Shown here: positions 1 to 10,929 of the stretch, piece by piece
How positions within the stretch are numbered: position 1 is the stretch's first letter
Layout of the letters: every line of letters begins with the position of its first letter
Source of the DNA: Nitrosococcus halophilus Nc 4
Lineage (GTDB): Bacteria; Pseudomonadota; Gammaproteobacteria; Nitrosococcales; Nitrosococcaceae
Reading direction: 5' to 3'
NCBI RefSeq assembly: GCF_000024725.1
Contig: NC_013960.1
Span: 496,001 to 560,000 of the forward strand
Length of the DNA: 64,000 bases
Program-made: the position numbers and the translations under genes
The notes under the pieces: model-generated
What the model was told of the DNA's origin: nothing
Seen by the model: only the letters and a program-made list of their open reading frames with translations
The model's database searches: none

Positions 1-13
1 ACAGGGGACGATA

Positions 14-1540
14 ATGGCGGAGTCTGGCGATCGGAGTTGCTGGTTAAGCGATTTGCTGGCGGGGCTGGTGTCTGTCGGAACAGCCCAGGACCGGCGGATT
101 AATCGCTTGTCTCTAGATAGCCGCCGAGTCGGTCCAGGGACGCTATTTTTTGCTTGCCGAGGAACGCGGCAGTCGGGCCACGACTATATCGGCGCCGCTG
201 TGGGTAAGGGGGCTGTGGCGGTCGCCTATGATCCGATCATTCCCCTTTCCTCCGTTGTTCACGCGGGGCTACAAGCCCAAGATGTCCCTCTAATTGCCCT
301 GCCTGATTTGGGCGCTAGGCTGGGGGTGATTGCTGATCGGTTTTACCTTCGGCCGTCGCAACAGCTCTGTGTCATGGGGGTGACGGGCACCAACGGTAAG
401 ACTTCCGTCAGCCATTTTTTAGCCCAAGCCCTTCACCAGCAGGAGGCTCCTTGCGGGCTAATAGGGACCCTCGGTGTGGGCTTGATGGGTGCCCTTAAAC
501 CTAGCCAACTGACCACTCCAGATGCCGTGACCGTGCAGGAACAATTGGCGGTAACGAGGGCTGCCGGGGGCCGTTATGCGGTGATGGAGGTTACCTCCCA
601 CGCCCTGGAGCAAGGGCGGGTCAATGGGGTGATTTTTAATACCGCTATCTTTACCAACTTAAGCCGTGAGCATCTTGATTATCATGGCGATATGACCCGC
701 TATGGGGCTGCCAAGTTTCGACTCTTTGGGCAGCCTGGATTACGCCATGCCGTCATCAATGTGGATGATACCGCAGGGGAGGCGTTTTTAGCCCACCTTC
801 CTGCCGAGGTCACCGTTATCAGCTATGGATTGACCAATCCCCAGGCCAGCCTTCGGGTCAATGAACTCCATTGTGATCGCCGCGGCATCGTTATGAACAT
901 TCAAGGACCCTGGGGGGAAGGCGAGTTGATTTGTCCCTTACTGGGCCGCTTCAACGCTTATAACCTCCTTGCTGCCCTGGGTGGTTTATTGACTACGGGG
1001 ATGCCGTTTACCGAGGCGTTGCAGCGCCTTTCCCAAGTCCAGGCAGTTGCGGGACGCATGGAGCCCATGGGGGGGGCGGCAGGGGAGCCTTTATTGGTTG
1101 TGGACTATGCCCATACCCCGGATGCCCTAGAGCAGGCTTTGTGCTCTTTGCGGGCACACTTAGAGCCGGGGGCACGGTTATGGTGTGTCTTCGGTTGCGG
1201 GGGGAATCGGGATCGGGGTAAACGTCCCTTGATGGGGGCAGTGGCTGAACGTTGGGCTGATTTTGTGATGCTGACCGACGACAATCCCCGGGATGAGGAC
1301 CCCCGCCAAATTATTATTGAGATTCTTTCGGGCATGGAGGCGCCGGATAGGGTGTACCAGCTCAGGGACCGGGCTGAGGCGATCAGTCGCGCCGTGGAAT
1401 TGGCAGGGTCTAAGGATATCGTGCTTATTGCGGGAAAAGGGCACGAGGAATATCAGCAAGTCGGTACCGAGCAGCGCCCCTTTAGCGACCGGGAGCAAGC
1501 GCAGCAGGCGTTGCAGCAGCGGAGGAGAGGGCTGTGCTGA
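14..1540 (+). CDS. murE: UDP-MurNAc-L-Ala-D-Glu:meso-diaminopimelate ligase MurE
   Basis: Cytoplasmic Mur ligase adding the third stem-peptide residue to UDP-MurNAc-L-Ala-D-Glu with ATP. The 508-aa length is normal for the family. The ATP-binding loop GTNGKT lies at residues 125-130, and DNPR at 423-426 is the motif that selects meso-diaminopimelate rather than lysine, as expected for a Gram-negative. AGGGGA at 3-8 precedes the ATG. TAA at 12-14 overlaps the start and may be the stop of an upstream gene, probably ftsI, which cannot be verified here. It opens a same-strand dcw run and its TGA overlaps the murF ATG. Confidence 0.97.
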   Translation: MAESGDRSCWLSDLLAGLVSVGTAQDRRINRLSLDSRRVGPGTLFFACRGTRQSGHDYIGAAVGKGAVAVAYDPIIPLSSVVHAGLQAQDVPLIALPDLGARLGVIADRFYLRPSQQLCVMGVTGTNGKTSVSHFLAQALHQQEAPCGLIGTLGVGLMGALKPSQLTTPDAVTVQEQLAVTRAAGGRYAVMEVTSHALEQGRVNGVIFNTAIFTNLSREHLDYHGDMTRYGAAKFRLFGQPGLRHAVINVDDTAGEAFLAHLPAEVTVISYGLTNPQASLRVNELHCDRRGIVMNIQGPWGEGELICPLLGRFNAYNLLAALGGLLTTGMPFTEALQRLSQVQAVAGRMEPMGGAAGEPLLVVDYAHTPDALEQALCSLRAHLEPGARLWCVFGCGGNRDRGKRPLMGAVAERWADFVMLTDDNPRDEDPRQIIIEILSGMEAPDRVYQLRDRAEAISRAVELAGSKDIVLIAGKGHEEYQQVGTEQRPFSDREQAQQALQQRRRGLC

Positions 1541-2904
1541 TGGGGCGAGGGTTTGCCATGGGCCTAGCGGAGCTTACCCCGGTAGTCCAGGGACGGTTGC
1601 AGGGGGAGGATGTGGTGGCCCAGGGGGTCAGTACCGATACGCGTTCCATGACACCAGGGGCCTTGTTTGTGGCGTTAAAGGGGCAGAATTTTGACGGCCA
1701 TGCTTTTGTTGCCCAAGCGCGAGAGAAGGGCGCTAGTGCTGCTTTGTTGGAACAAACCATAGAAGATTCCCTACCCCAGGTTGAGGTTGCGGATGCTCGG
1801 ACCGCCCTAGGCCAGTTGGCTACCTATTGGCGCCAACGTTTTGAGCATCCCGTCGTTGCGGTGACCGGCAGTAACGGCAAGACGACGGTAAAGGAAATGA
1901 TAGCCTCGGTCTTGGGTGGGGCGGGCTCTGTACTGGCAACCCAAGGCAATTTGAACAATGACATCGGTGTTCCCCTGACTTTATTAGGACTCGATCCAAG
2001 CCATCGTTTTGCCGTCATCGAAATGGGCGCTAACCAGCCTAGCGAGATTGGCTATCTGAGTTGTTTGGTGCGCCCCCAGGTGGCCCTGATTACTAATGCT
2101 GGGCCGGCCCATTTAGATGGGTTTGGCGATCTCAAGGGGGTGGCTCGAGCTAAGGGGGAGATTTTCCAGGGGGTGAATCCGGGGGGCGTGGCGGTACTTA
2201 ACGCCGATGATCCTCATTTTAGCTATTGGCGGGACTTGGCGGGTGAGTTGCCAGTGATAGGGTTTGGATTGACCCAGTCAGCGGAGGTGACGGCCCATCA
2301 TTTAGCAGCCCATTCTGAGGGCAGTCGCTTCACTCTAGTGACCCCGGTAGGTAAGACCCCAGTGCAGTTATCCCTGCCCGGACGGCACAACGTCCTCAAT
2401 GCCCTCGCGGCCAGCGCCGTGGCGATTGCCTTGGGATTGGATCGGGATCAGATTAGCGCGGCTTTGGCGGCTTTGCCCTCGATTCCAGGGCGGTTGCAGA
2501 TCCGTCGCGGAGCCGGGGGGATGCGCCTACTGGATGATACTTACAACGCCAATCCAGCCTCTCTTAAAGCAGCGCTGGAGCTGTTGGCTGAATTTCCAGG
2601 GGAGCGCTTCCTGGTGCTTGGAGATTTTGCCGAGCTAGGGGAGGAAGCTGCTCCATTGCATCGAATGATGGGAAAACAAGCCCGAGCAGCGGGTGTGAAT
2701 CGACTTTATACCCTGGGCCATTTGAGTGCTTTGGCAGCGGAAGCTTTTGGCCAGGAGGCGCTGCATTTTTTCGAGCAGCAGTCATTACTCGCGGCTTTGC
2801 GAGAGGAGCAACGCCCGAATGTGACTATGCTGGTAAAGGGATCTCGATGTATGCGCATGGAACAAATAGTCGCGGCCTTGGGTAGCGACAGGGATAACGA
2901 TTAG
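1540..2904 (+). CDS. murF: UDP-MurNAc-tripeptide:D-Ala-D-Ala ligase MurF
   Basis: Adds D-Ala-D-Ala to the UDP-MurNAc tripeptide, the last cytoplasmic ligase step of peptidoglycan precursor synthesis. The P-loop TGSNGKTT is at residues 109-116, followed by the central Mur-ligase domain and a C-terminal domain with the DDTYNANP segment. I chose the ATG at 1540, which forms a TGATG overlap with the murE stop and has GGAGGAGAGG at 1521-1530. A GTG at 1534 and an ATG at 1558 are in-frame alternatives. At 454 aa it has normal family length. It is translationally coupled to murE and followed closely by mraY. Confidence 0.96.
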   Translation: MGRGFAMGLAELTPVVQGRLQGEDVVAQGVSTDTRSMTPGALFVALKGQNFDGHAFVAQAREKGASAALLEQTIEDSLPQVEVADARTALGQLATYWRQRFEHPVVAVTGSNGKTTVKEMIASVLGGAGSVLATQGNLNNDIGVPLTLLGLDPSHRFAVIEMGANQPSEIGYLSCLVRPQVALITNAGPAHLDGFGDLKGVARAKGEIFQGVNPGGVAVLNADDPHFSYWRDLAGELPVIGFGLTQSAEVTAHHLAAHSEGSRFTLVTPVGKTPVQLSLPGRHNVLNALAASAVAIALGLDRDQISAALAALPSIPGRLQIRRGAGGMRLLDDTYNANPASLKAALELLAEFPGERFLVLGDFAELGEEAAPLHRMMGKQARAAGVNRLYTLGHLSALAAEAFGQEALHFFEQQSLLAALREEQRPNVTMLVKGSRCMRMEQIVAALGSDRDND

Positions 2905-2908
2905 AGCG

Positions 2909-3985
2909 ATGTTGTTGTATTTGACTGACTATCTCGCCCGCTTTGATAGCGGTTTCTACGTGTTTCAATATTTGACCCTGCGGGCCATCTTGGGGGTATT
3001 AACGGCGCTGATCATCTCTTTTGTTGTCGGCCCGGCCATGATCCGTCGCCTGAAATTTGTGGGCCAGCCCGTGCGCGCCAATGGACCGGTTACCCATCTT
3101 TGTAAGGCGGGGACGCCCACCATGGGGGGGGCTCTTATCCTGGTCGCTATTGCTGCGACCACGCTGCTGTGGGCAGACCTGAGTAACCGCTACGTGTGGG
3201 TGGTGTTAGTCGTGACCCTCCTGTTTGGGGGGGTGGGCTTTATAGATGACTATAAGAAGCTGGTTTCCCAGAACCCGCGGGGATTGTCGGGCTGGCGCAA
3301 GTATTTTTGGCAGTCTGTGATCGCCTTGGGAGTCGCCCTGTTTTTGTATTTTACTGCCCAGGTATCGGCCGAGACCGAATTGATTGTTCCCTTCTTTAAG
3401 AACGTTGCGGTGGATTTGGGTGGCTATTATGTCTTGCTGACCTACTTGGTGGTGGTCGGCAGTAGCAATGCAGTCAACCTCACTGATGGTTTAGATGGAT
3501 TGGCGGTGTTGCCTACCGTTTTGGTGGGGGGAGCCTTGGGAATTTTTGCTTACGCGACGGGGCATAGTGGGTTTGCCCACTATTTGGCCATTCCCTATAT
3601 CCCCGGGGTAGGGGAATTAGTCGTGTTTTGCGGTGCCCTGGTGGGCGCAGGATTGGGGTTTCTCTGGTTCAATGCCTACCCAGCTCAGGTCTTTATGGGG
3701 GATATGGGGGCATTAGCTTTAGGCGCTGCCTTGGGCATATTGGCAGTGCTGGTACGGCAGGAACTCGTGCTTTTTATCATGGGAGGCGTGTTTGTGGTGG
3801 AGACGGTGTCCGTCATCTTGCAGGTGGTTTCTTACAAGCTGACGGGGCGGCGTATTTTCCGCATGGCGCCTTTGCATCATCATTTTGAAATTAAGGGCTG
3901 GCCAGAGCCTCGGGTCATTGTTCGGTTCTGGATTATTACCGTCATTTTAGTGTTGATTGGTTTAGCCACCCTGAAGATTCGTTAG
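2909..3985 (+). CDS. mraY: Phospho-MurNAc-pentapeptide transferase MraY
   Basis: Integral inner-membrane enzyme that transfers phospho-MurNAc-pentapeptide to undecaprenyl phosphate, producing lipid I. The 358-aa polytopic protein contains the family motifs DDYKK at 113-117, [10 protein letters not shown] from residue 190 and [10 protein letters not shown] further on, plus the HHHFE segment near the C-terminus. These carry the catalytic and Mg-binding acidic residues known in the family. It starts 4 nt after the murF stop, in the standard dcw order. Confidence 0.97.
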   Translation: MLLYLTDYLARFDSGFYVFQYLTLRAILGVLTALIISFVVGPAMIRRLKFVGQPVRANGPVTHLCKAGTPTMGGALILVAIAATTLLWADLSNRYVWVVLVVTLLFGGVGFIDDYKKLVSQNPRGLSGWRKYFWQSVIALGVALFLYFTAQVSAETELIVPFFKNVAVDLGGYYVLLTYLVVVGSSNAVNLTDGLDGLAVLPTVLVGGALGIFAYATGHSGFAHYLAIPYIPGVGELVVFCGALVGAGLGFLWFNAYPAQVFMGDMGALALGAALGILAVLVRQELVLFIMGGVFVVETVSVILQVVSYKLTGRRIFRMAPLHHHFEIKGWPEPRVIVRFWIITVILVLIGLATLKIR

Positions 3986-4065
3986 TCCGATTGAGTGATT
4001 GGAGTAGTGCTGAGTAATTAGAAGAGGATCTATCCCAAAACTTTATCCGTTTGTATGACGATGAA

Positions 4066-5424
4066 ATGCTGAATGAGCCCATACCACCCTGGACGGTAGC
4101 AAGCGCAGTGATCGTCGGCCTCGGTAAAACGGGGTTATCTTGCGCTCGGTTCTTAGCGAACCGCGGCCTTTCTGTGACTGTGGTGGACAGTCGCGAGGCG
4201 CCGCCAGGGCTTGCTGCGTTGCAGGAGCAGGTTCCGGGAGTAGCGGTTCGGTTAGGTGATTTTGAGGTTGCCCTGATGCAGCAGGCCGAACGGTTGGTGA
4301 TAAGCCCAGGGGTAGCCCTCAGTGAGCCCGCCATTCAAGTTGCCCAAGCGAGAGGAATACCGGTGCTGGGGGATATTGAATTGTTTGCCTACTGGGCGCA
4401 GGCACCGGTGATCGCGATTACAGGCTCCAATGGTAAAAGTACGGTAACCGTGCTCGTTGAGGCGATGGCACGCCAGGCTGGGAAAAAGGTTCTCTCAGGC
4501 GGCAATCTGGGCCTCCCTGCCTTGGAATTATTGGAAAAGCCGGTGCCAGACCTCTATGTGTTGGAATTGTCCAGTTTTCAATTGGAGACAACCTCTACGC
4601 TAAATGCCGTCGCCGCCTGCATACTCAATATCAGCCCTGATCATATGGATCGGTATCCTAATCTTGAGGCCTATGTCCAGGCTAAAGGGCGGGTCTATCA
4701 CGGTACCGGAGCCATGGTAATTAATGCCGATGATGTCCAGGTAGCAGGTCTTGCCCAGCCGGAGCGACACTGCCTTCGGTTTACCTTGGGGGCGCCTGCT
4801 GCTGATGAATATGGTCTGCGGGAGCGGGCGGGTGAAACCTGGCTGGCCCGGGGGCATGAATTATTACTGCCCGCTCGGCAGTTCCCCTTAGTGGGACGCC
4901 ATAATTTAGCGAATGCCCTGGCGGCGTTGGCCCTGGGGGAGGCAGCAGGGTTGCCCCAGCTTGCGATGCTATCCGCTTTGCGGGAGTTCCGGGGTTTGCC
5001 CCATCGTTGTGAATGGGTTGCCCAGGCAAACGGAGTGGATTGGTACAACGATTCCAAGGGGACTAACGTGGGGGCCACGGTGGCCGCAATTGAGGGACTT
5101 CACTGCCAAGGTAAATTAGTGCTCATTGCGGGGGGGGTCGGCAAGGGCGCGGATTTTTCTCCTTTATGCGCACCTTTATCTAGGCGGGCAAGGGCCGTCG
5201 TCTTAATGGGCCAAGATGCTCCCCGGTTGGAGGCAGCGCTTGCAAATAGCGTCCCCCTCTATCAGGTGAATGATATGGGGGAAGCGGTAAATAAAGCGAG
5301 TGCCCTAGCCGAGCCGGGTGATAGCGTGCTGTTGTCCCCTGCGTGTGCCAGTTTTGACATGTATTCCGGTTTTGAGGCCCGTGGTCAGGCCTTTATACAA
5401 GCCGTTCAGGAGCACTTGTCATGA
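4066..5424 (+). CDS. murD: UDP-MurNAc-L-alanine:D-glutamate ligase MurD
   Basis: Cytoplasmic Mur ligase adding D-glutamate to UDP-MurNAc-L-Ala. An N-terminal UDP-binding Rossmann segment (IVGLGKTGLSCARFL) precedes the ATP loop GSNGKST at residues 120-126 and a C-terminal domain ending in the LLSPACASFDMY segment typical of MurD. Start choice is uncertain: TTG at 4051 is also in frame and neither has a convincing ribosome site; I prefer the ATG. There is a 65-nt gap after mraY. The stop overlaps the ftsW start as ATGA. Confidence 0.95.
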   Translation: MLNEPIPPWTVASAVIVGLGKTGLSCARFLANRGLSVTVVDSREAPPGLAALQEQVPGVAVRLGDFEVALMQQAERLVISPGVALSEPAIQVAQARGIPVLGDIELFAYWAQAPVIAITGSNGKSTVTVLVEAMARQAGKKVLSGGNLGLPALELLEKPVPDLYVLELSSFQLETTSTLNAVAACILNISPDHMDRYPNLEAYVQAKGRVYHGTGAMVINADDVQVAGLAQPERHCLRFTLGAPAADEYGLRERAGETWLARGHELLLPARQFPLVGRHNLANALAALALGEAAGLPQLAMLSALREFRGLPHRCEWVAQANGVDWYNDSKGTNVGATVAAIEGLHCQGKLVLIAGGVGKGADFSPLCAPLSRRARAVVLMGQDAPRLEAALANSVPLYQVNDMGEAVNKASALAEPGDSVLLSPACASFDMYSGFEARGQAFIQAVQEHLS

Positions 5425-6584
5425 GCCGCTTCTTCTCTACTCGGCAAGCCGTTGGGGGTAGCACGCCACAACCCGATCTCTACCTGCTAGGGGCCGCAGT
5501 GGCTTTGATGGGGCTCGGTTGGGTGATGGTGGGATCGGCTTCCGTGGCCATCGCCGATAGCCGCTTTGGACAACCGACCTATTATCTTTGGCGCCAGGGG
5601 TTGTTTCTATTGTTGGGATTAGTGACGGCTTTTGGAGTCTGGCGGATACGGTTGGCATTTTGGGAGAAGTTAGGCCCGGTAATGCTGTTGCTGGGGTTGG
5701 GATTGTTGTTGTTGACATTAATTCCGGGCATTGGGGTAGAGGTCAATGGCAGTCGCCGGTGGCTGGCTCTCGGGCCTATCAGGTTGCAGCCTTCGGAGTT
5801 GGCCAAATTGTTTATGGTGATTTACCTCTCCGGGTACTTAGTGCGCCGTAGTGCCGAGGTGCGTACCATCAGGGGTTTTCTTTTCCCGGTTGGGGTATTT
5901 GCCATGGCCGGGCTGTTGTTGCTGCTAGAGCCAGATTTTGGTGCCGTAGTGGTGTTGTTTGCCACCCTGTTAGGGATGTTATTCCTGGGAGGCGCCCGCC
6001 TTTGGCATTTTTTACTGCTCGCCGCCTTAGGGGGGGCGAGTCTTGCTGCCTTGGCTTGGTATTCTCCCTATCGGATGCAGCGACTCACCTCCTTCCTCGA
6101 TCCCTGGGCCGATCCTCTCAACAGTGGCTACCAGTTGACCCAGGCCTTAATTGCCTTTGGTCGGGGCGAATGGTTAGGCGTGGGGTTAGGCAACAGTATT
6201 CAGAAGTTGTTCTATTTACCCGAGGCCCATACTGATTTCCTCTATGCGGTTTTGGCTGAGGAATTGGGGTTGATGGGCAGTTTGGCCGTAATTGCTTTGT
6301 TTGTGGTATTCATCTATCGAGTTCTGCTCATTGGTCGTGCCGCAGAACGAGCCGGCCGGACTTTTGGTGCCCATCTGGCTTATGGCCTGGGGATTTGGAT
6401 AGGGCTACAGGCTTTTATCAATTTGGGGGTCAATATGGGAGTCCTGCCCACCAAAGGGTTGACTCTGCCCCTTATGAGTGCCGGCGGCAGTAGCAGCATT
6501 GTCACCTGTGTTGCAGTGGCCCTTATCCTGCGGGTGGATTTGGAGACTCGGTTCCCTAAAGTTGCCCGGAGGAGCGTTAAGTGA
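5421..6584 (+). CDS. ftsW: SEDS glycosyltransferase FtsW
   Basis: Polytopic membrane protein of the SEDS family that polymerises lipid II at the septum with its cognate class B PBP. The 387-aa protein has about ten hydrophobic segments and the conserved EPDFGA motif from residue 170, where the acidic residue is known to be required in the family. The SGYQLTQALIA segment and a C-terminal NMGVLPTKGLTLP loop are also diagnostic. Its position between murD and murG separates it from the elongation paralogue RodA. It overlaps murD by 4 nt and murG by 4 nt. Confidence 0.96.
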   Translation: MSRFFSTRQAVGGSTPQPDLYLLGAAVALMGLGWVMVGSASVAIADSRFGQPTYYLWRQGLFLLLGLVTAFGVWRIRLAFWEKLGPVMLLLGLGLLLLTLIPGIGVEVNGSRRWLALGPIRLQPSELAKLFMVIYLSGYLVRRSAEVRTIRGFLFPVGVFAMAGLLLLLEPDFGAVVVLFATLLGMLFLGGARLWHFLLLAALGGASLAALAWYSPYRMQRLTSFLDPWADPLNSGYQLTQALIAFGRGEWLGVGLGNSIQKLFYLPEAHTDFLYAVLAEELGLMGSLAVIALFVVFIYRVLLIGRAAERAGRTFGAHLAYGLGIWIGLQAFINLGVNMGVLPTKGLTLPLMSAGGSSSIVTCVAVALILRVDLETRFPKVARRSVK

Positions 6585-7663
6585 GGGCGACGCGGGTACT
6601 TATCATGGCTGGCGGCACGGGGGGGCATGTGTTTCCCGCCTTGGCAGTGGCGGATACCCTCCGGGCCTGGGGGGTAGAGGTGGTCTGGATGGGGACACAC
6701 CAGGGGTTAGAAGCCGAGCTGGTGCCCAAAGCAGGCTATCCCATGGAATGGATTTCAATCGGTGGTTTGCGTGGCAAGGGCTGGGCTAATTGGTTAAGGG
6801 CACCGTTCAAGTTATTGCTTGCCTTATTTCAAGCTTTGAATGCCCTGCGCCGCCAGCAGCCCACAGTGGTGTTGGGGCTAGGGGGGTTTGCTTCTGGGCC
6901 AGGGGGTTTGGGGGCCTGGTTACTGGGGCGGCCCTTACTGATTCATGAGCAAAATGCCATTGCAGGGACGACCAACCGGTTGTTGTCTCATTTAGCCTGC
7001 CGGGTGATGGAAGCATTTCCCGGGACCTTCCCCGCTGCTATGGAAGCCGAGTGCACCGGCAATCCAGTCCGGGAAGGGATTGAGGCACTTCCCGAACCCC
7101 AAACCCGTTTCCAGGATCGAAGGGATCGTTTTCGCCTACTGGTCCTGGGAGGGTCCCAAGGCGCACGGGTATTAAATGAAATGCTTCCCCAGGCTCTGGC
7201 CTTGCTCCCCCCCGAGGCCCGTCCCCAGGTTTGGCATCAGTGTGGTCCCCGGCAGTGGGAAAAGGCGGTTGCTGCCTATCGAGCGGCAGGAGTGGAGTCC
7301 CGACTGGTGCCTTTTATTGATGAAATGGCGGAGGCCTATGCCTGGGCTGATCTGGTCCTGTGCCGCGCCGGGGCTCTGACCATAGCGGAGCTAATGGCAG
7401 CGGGGATTGGCTCCCTATTGGTGCCGTTCCCTTTGGCGATTGATGACCATCAGCGCGCCAATGCGGACTATCTGGTTGATGCGGGGGCCGCCTTGTTATT
7501 GCCGGAAAAAGAAGTGACCCCGCAACGATTGGCGGGGGAAATTGAACGCCTAGGGGGGGATCGTTTTACCCTCATGACCATGGCTCAAATCGCCCGTCAG
7601 CTTCATCGGGTGGGCGCGGCCCGGCGGGTCGCCGAGCGTTGCTTGGAGGTGGCTCGTGGTTGA
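6581..7663 (+). CDS. murG: UDP-GlcNAc:lipid I N-acetylglucosaminyltransferase MurG
   Basis: Peripheral inner-membrane GT28 glycosyltransferase that converts lipid I to lipid II. The N-terminal glycine-rich [10 protein letters not shown] motif is at about residues 11-20, GGSQGA starts the C-terminal donor domain, and the sugar-nucleotide signature contains [11 protein letters not shown] and the DDHQ segment. The start is GTG, in a GTGA overlap with the ftsW stop, with GGAGG about 8 nt upstream. The 360-aa length is normal. Confidence 0.97.
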   Translation: MRATRVLIMAGGTGGHVFPALAVADTLRAWGVEVVWMGTHQGLEAELVPKAGYPMEWISIGGLRGKGWANWLRAPFKLLLALFQALNALRRQQPTVVLGLGGFASGPGGLGAWLLGRPLLIHEQNAIAGTTNRLLSHLACRVMEAFPGTFPAAMEAECTGNPVREGIEALPEPQTRFQDRRDRFRLLVLGGSQGARVLNEMLPQALALLPPEARPQVWHQCGPRQWEKAVAAYRAAGVESRLVPFIDEMAEAYAWADLVLCRAGALTIAELMAAGIGSLLVPFPLAIDDHQRANADYLVDAGAALLLPEKEVTPQRLAGEIERLGGDRFTLMTMAQIARQLHRVGAARRVAERCLEVARG

Positions 7664-9086
7664 ACCTCAGATGACTCCCATCCCCCCGATGATGCGCCGG
7701 ATCCGGCGGATTCATTTTGTCGGTATCGGCGGAGTGGGTATGGGAGGGATTGCTGAGGTTCTGCTCAACTTGGGTTATCAGGTTTCCGGCTCGGATTTGC
7801 GTCAGAATCAGCTGACTCAACGGCTGATCAGTTTGGGGGGGGAAGTCAGGATTGGCCATGATCCCCAACATATTGAAGGGTGCGATGTGGTCGTGGTTTC
7901 AAGCGCCGTCAGTGAAGACAACCCAGAGGTCAGTGCTGCTCGTCGTCGGCTCATTCCCGTGGTGCCGAGGGCAGAAATGCTGGCAGAGCTGATGCGTTTC
8001 CGCTATGGCATCGCGGTGGCGGGGACTCATGGCAAAACCACCACTACCAGCTTGATTGCTGGAATCCTTGGAGAAGGGGGCTTCGATCCCACCTTTGTCA
8101 TCGGCGGTCGGGTCAATAGCATCGGTGCCAATGGCCGCTTGGGCAGTGGTGAGTATTTAGTGGCGGAAGCAGATGAAAGTGATGCCTCCTTTTTGCATTT
8201 ACAGCCCTTGTTGGCGGTCGTCACCAACGTGGATGCCGATCATATGGGCACCTACGGGGGAGACTTTACTGCGCTGAAAGCCGCTTTCCTGGAGTTTTTG
8301 CATCACTTGCCTTTCTATGGCTTGGCGGTGGTTTGCCTGAATGACCCCGTATTACGGGAGTTGTTACCGGACATCGGGCGCCCTGTATTGACTTACGGGA
8401 CTTGTGAAGACGCTGATTACCGGCTACGGGAACTGAAACATGTCCAAGGTCGGACTCAATTTCGGGTGGCTCGCCCCGGCAATGATAACTGGTTGACGGT
8501 GGTGTTGAATTTGCCTGGCGCCCACAATGCCCTCAATGCCTTAGCGGCTATGGTGGTAGCTCATGAACTCGGGGCCGAGGATGCTGCCATCCAAAGAGCC
8601 CTGGAAGGTTTTTCTGGCATCGGGCGTCGGTTCCAATGTTATGGGGAGATCGCTACTCCAAGGGGAAGAGTTCTTTTAGTGGATGATTATGGGCACCATC
8701 CCCGGGAACTCACCGCTACGCTGGAAGCCCTCCATGCGGGTTGGCCTGGCCGGCGGGTAGTGGTGGTGTTTCAGCCCCATCGCTATACCCGCACTCGAGA
8801 CTTATTCGAAGATTTTATTGAAGCCCTTTCCCTGGCGGATGTGTTGCTTTTGCTTGAAGTTTATCCTGCCGGAGAAGAGCCCATTGCGGGGGCTGACAGC
8901 CGCACCCTAGGGCAAGCAATTCGAGCCAATGGGCACGTGGACCCTATTGGGGTGGAGGATATGGAAACCATTGAGGAAGTGTTGTTAGGGGTTTTGCAGG
9001 AAGGAGATGTGCTATTGACCTTAGGCGCTGGTGATATCGGTGCCCTAGCCAGGCGCTTATCCGCCTCCCTGGGAGGATGCCGCTAA
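7656..9086 (+). CDS. murC: UDP-MurNAc:L-alanine ligase MurC
   Basis: First Mur ligase of the pathway, adding L-alanine to UDP-MurNAc. The Rossmann segment [16 protein letters not shown] opens the protein, the ATP loop GTHGKT is at residues 123-128, and DDYGHHP lies in the C-terminal half. The GTG start at 7656 is supported by GGAGGT at 7645-7650; an ATG at 7671 is the alternative. It overlaps the end of murG by 8 nt, consistent with coupled translation. Confidence 0.96.
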   Translation: MVEPQMTPIPPMMRRIRRIHFVGIGGVGMGGIAEVLLNLGYQVSGSDLRQNQLTQRLISLGGEVRIGHDPQHIEGCDVVVVSSAVSEDNPEVSAARRRLIPVVPRAEMLAELMRFRYGIAVAGTHGKTTTTSLIAGILGEGGFDPTFVIGGRVNSIGANGRLGSGEYLVAEADESDASFLHLQPLLAVVTNVDADHMGTYGGDFTALKAAFLEFLHHLPFYGLAVVCLNDPVLRELLPDIGRPVLTYGTCEDADYRLRELKHVQGRTQFRVARPGNDNWLTVVLNLPGAHNALNALAAMVVAHELGAEDAAIQRALEGFSGIGRRFQCYGEIATPRGRVLLVDDYGHHPRELTATLEALHAGWPGRRVVVVFQPHRYTRTRDLFEDFIEALSLADVLLLLEVYPAGEEPIAGADSRTLGQAIRANGHVDPIGVEDMETIEEVLLGVLQEGDVLLTLGAGDIGALARRLSASLGGCR

Positions 9087-9982
9087 TGGTAGTGGTCAAT
9101 GGGGCTTCTTTTCGAGGCCAATTGCAGCAACAAGTGTCCATGGGGGGGTATACCTCTTGGCGCGTAGGTGGACCCGCGCGATGCCTGTATCGCCCTGCGG
9201 ATGTGGATGATCTGATGGCCTTTCTGGGCTCCCTGCCGGAGGATGAGCCGTTATCCTGGCTCGGCCTGGGGAGTAATTTACTGGTTCGGGATGGCGGGAT
9301 TGAGGGTACGGTCATTGCCATCGCCGGCGCTTTGAATAGGATTGAGCGGCGCAGCGCCACGACAGTATGGGTTGAGGCGGGAGTGCCCTGTGCCAAACTG
9401 GCCAAGTTCTGTGCCCGTGAAGGGTTGCGAGGGGCGGAGTTCATGGCGGGCATTCCGGGAACGGTAGGGGGGGCATTAGCCATGAACGCAGGCGCCTTTG
9501 GCCGCGAAACTTGGGAATTGGTGACGGCGGTAGAGACCGTAGGGGTAGGTGGCAGGCGCCACCGGCGACGGCCACAGGAATATCAGGTTGGATACCGGGA
9601 AGTTCATCGGCCAAAGGGAGAATGGTTTATTGCTGCTGAGTTGCGCCTGGCGCAAGGGGATAGTCAGGCCGCGCAGCAGCAGATTCGGCACCTGTTGCGG
9701 CATCGCAACAGTTGTCAGCCCACTCAGCAGCCCTGTGCGGGATCGGTTTTCCGTAATCCCCCCAATGATAAGGCGGGGCGATTGATTGAATCCTGTGGGC
9801 TCAAAGGCGTTTCTATTGGTGGGGCTCAGGTCTCGGAAAAGCACGCCAACTTTATCGTGAACACCGGCGATGCTGCCGCTGCTGATATTGAGCATTTAAT
9901 CCAACTAGTGGCTGAAACCGTGGCCCGGCGAAGGGGAGTGACCCTAGTGCCGGAAGTTCACGTGGTGGGAGATCTGGCGTGA
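9086..9982 (+). CDS. murB: UDP-N-acetylenolpyruvoylglucosamine reductase MurB
   Basis: FAD flavoenzyme that reduces UDP-GlcNAc-enolpyruvate to UDP-MurNAc using NADPH. Motifs include TSWRVGGPA, LGLGSNLLV, AGIPGTVGGALAMNAGAFG (FAD binding), GSVFRNP (active-site serine region) and a terminal PEVHVVG. I chose the ATG at 9086 because GGGAGG at 9071-9076 is 9 nt away and it forms a TAATG overlap with the murC stop; the ATG at 9077 sits against the Shine-Dalgarno. About 298 aa, normal for the family. Confidence 0.96.
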   Translation: MVVVNGASFRGQLQQQVSMGGYTSWRVGGPARCLYRPADVDDLMAFLGSLPEDEPLSWLGLGSNLLVRDGGIEGTVIAIAGALNRIERRSATTVWVEAGVPCAKLAKFCAREGLRGAEFMAGIPGTVGGALAMNAGAFGRETWELVTAVETVGVGGRRHRRRPQEYQVGYREVHRPKGEWFIAAELRLAQGDSQAAQQQIRHLLRHRNSCQPTQQPCAGSVFRNPPNDKAGRLIESCGLKGVSIGGAQVSEKHANFIVNTGDAAAADIEHLIQLVAETVARRRGVTLVPEVHVVGDLA

Positions 9983-10929
9983 CCAGGAGAATGGCCACTG
10001 AAAATTGGGGCAAGGTTGCGGTGCTGATGGGGGGGCGTTCCGCGGAGCGGGAGATTTCTCTCAAGAGTGGGACGGCCGTCCTGGAAGCTCTCCTGAGGCA
10101 GGGAGTTGACGCCCAGGGAATCGATGTAGGTGAGAGGGTGTTAGAACAGCTGTCAAGAGGACAGTTTGAGCGGGCCTTTATTGCGCTTCACGGTCGCGGC
10201 GGGGAAGACGGGGTTATTCAAGGGGCTTTGGAGACTTTAGGTTTGCCCTATACCGGTAGTGGAGTGCTTGGCTCTGCGCTTGCTATGGATAAGCTTCGCA
10301 GTAAGCAACTTTGGCGGGGGATGGGGTTGCCTACTGCGGATTTTTCCGTGCTAAACGAGGGAACCGATCTAGCGTTGGTGGTGGCCAACTTAGGATTGCC
10401 GCTGATGGTTAAACCGGCCCGGGAAGGTTCAAGTCTAGGTATGAGGAAGGTGGATAGCATCGAAGCGCTGAGAGCGGCTTATAGGGAGGCGATGGCCTTC
10501 GATGGGACCGTGATTGCTGAGCAGTGGCTCCCAGGGGCAGAGTACACGGCCGCTATCCTAACAGGACGGGCTTTGCCCCTTATTGGTTTGGAAACACCCC
10601 GCATCTTTTATGATTTTGAAGCGAAATACCTCACGGATACTACCCGTTATTTGTGTCCGTGCGGATTGTCCGAGGAGCAGGCGCAGCACCTCCAGGCATT
10701 GGCCCTACAAGCCTTTCAGGCCCTGGGAGCTAGTGGTTGGGGGCGAGTGGATTTCAGGTGCGATGCACAGGCTCGTCCCTGTTTACTTGAGGTTAATACG
10801 GTACCCGGGATGACTGCCCATAGTTTAGTGCCCATGGCGGCTCAAGCGGCAGGTATTGAGTTTGACCAACTGGTCCTGCAGATATTGGAGAGCAGCCTGG
10901 AACGGAGTGCGCCTCAAGATGGCCGTTAG
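9979..10929 (+). CDS. ddlB: D-alanine-D-alanine ligase DdlB
   Basis: ATP-grasp ligase that makes the D-Ala-D-Ala dipeptide used by MurF. HGRGGEDGVIQG near residue 70, VKPAREGSSLG in the ATP-grasp fold and EVNTVPGMT near the C-terminus match the family's ATP and substrate-binding motifs. The start is GTG in a GTGA overlap with the murB stop, with GGGAGA upstream; ATG at 9991 is an alternative. At 316 aa it has normal length. The ddlB label follows its place between murB and ftsQ. Confidence 0.96.
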   Translation: MTRRMATENWGKVAVLMGGRSAEREISLKSGTAVLEALLRQGVDAQGIDVGERVLEQLSRGQFERAFIALHGRGGEDGVIQGALETLGLPYTGSGVLGSALAMDKLRSKQLWRGMGLPTADFSVLNEGTDLALVVANLGLPLMVKPAREGSSLGMRKVDSIEALRAAYREAMAFDGTVIAEQWLPGAEYTAAILTGRALPLIGLETPRIFYDFEAKYLTDTTRYLCPCGLSEEQAQHLQALALQAFQALGASGWGRVDFRCDAQARPCLLEVNTVPGMTAHSLVPMAAQAAGIEFDQLVLQILESSLERSAPQDGR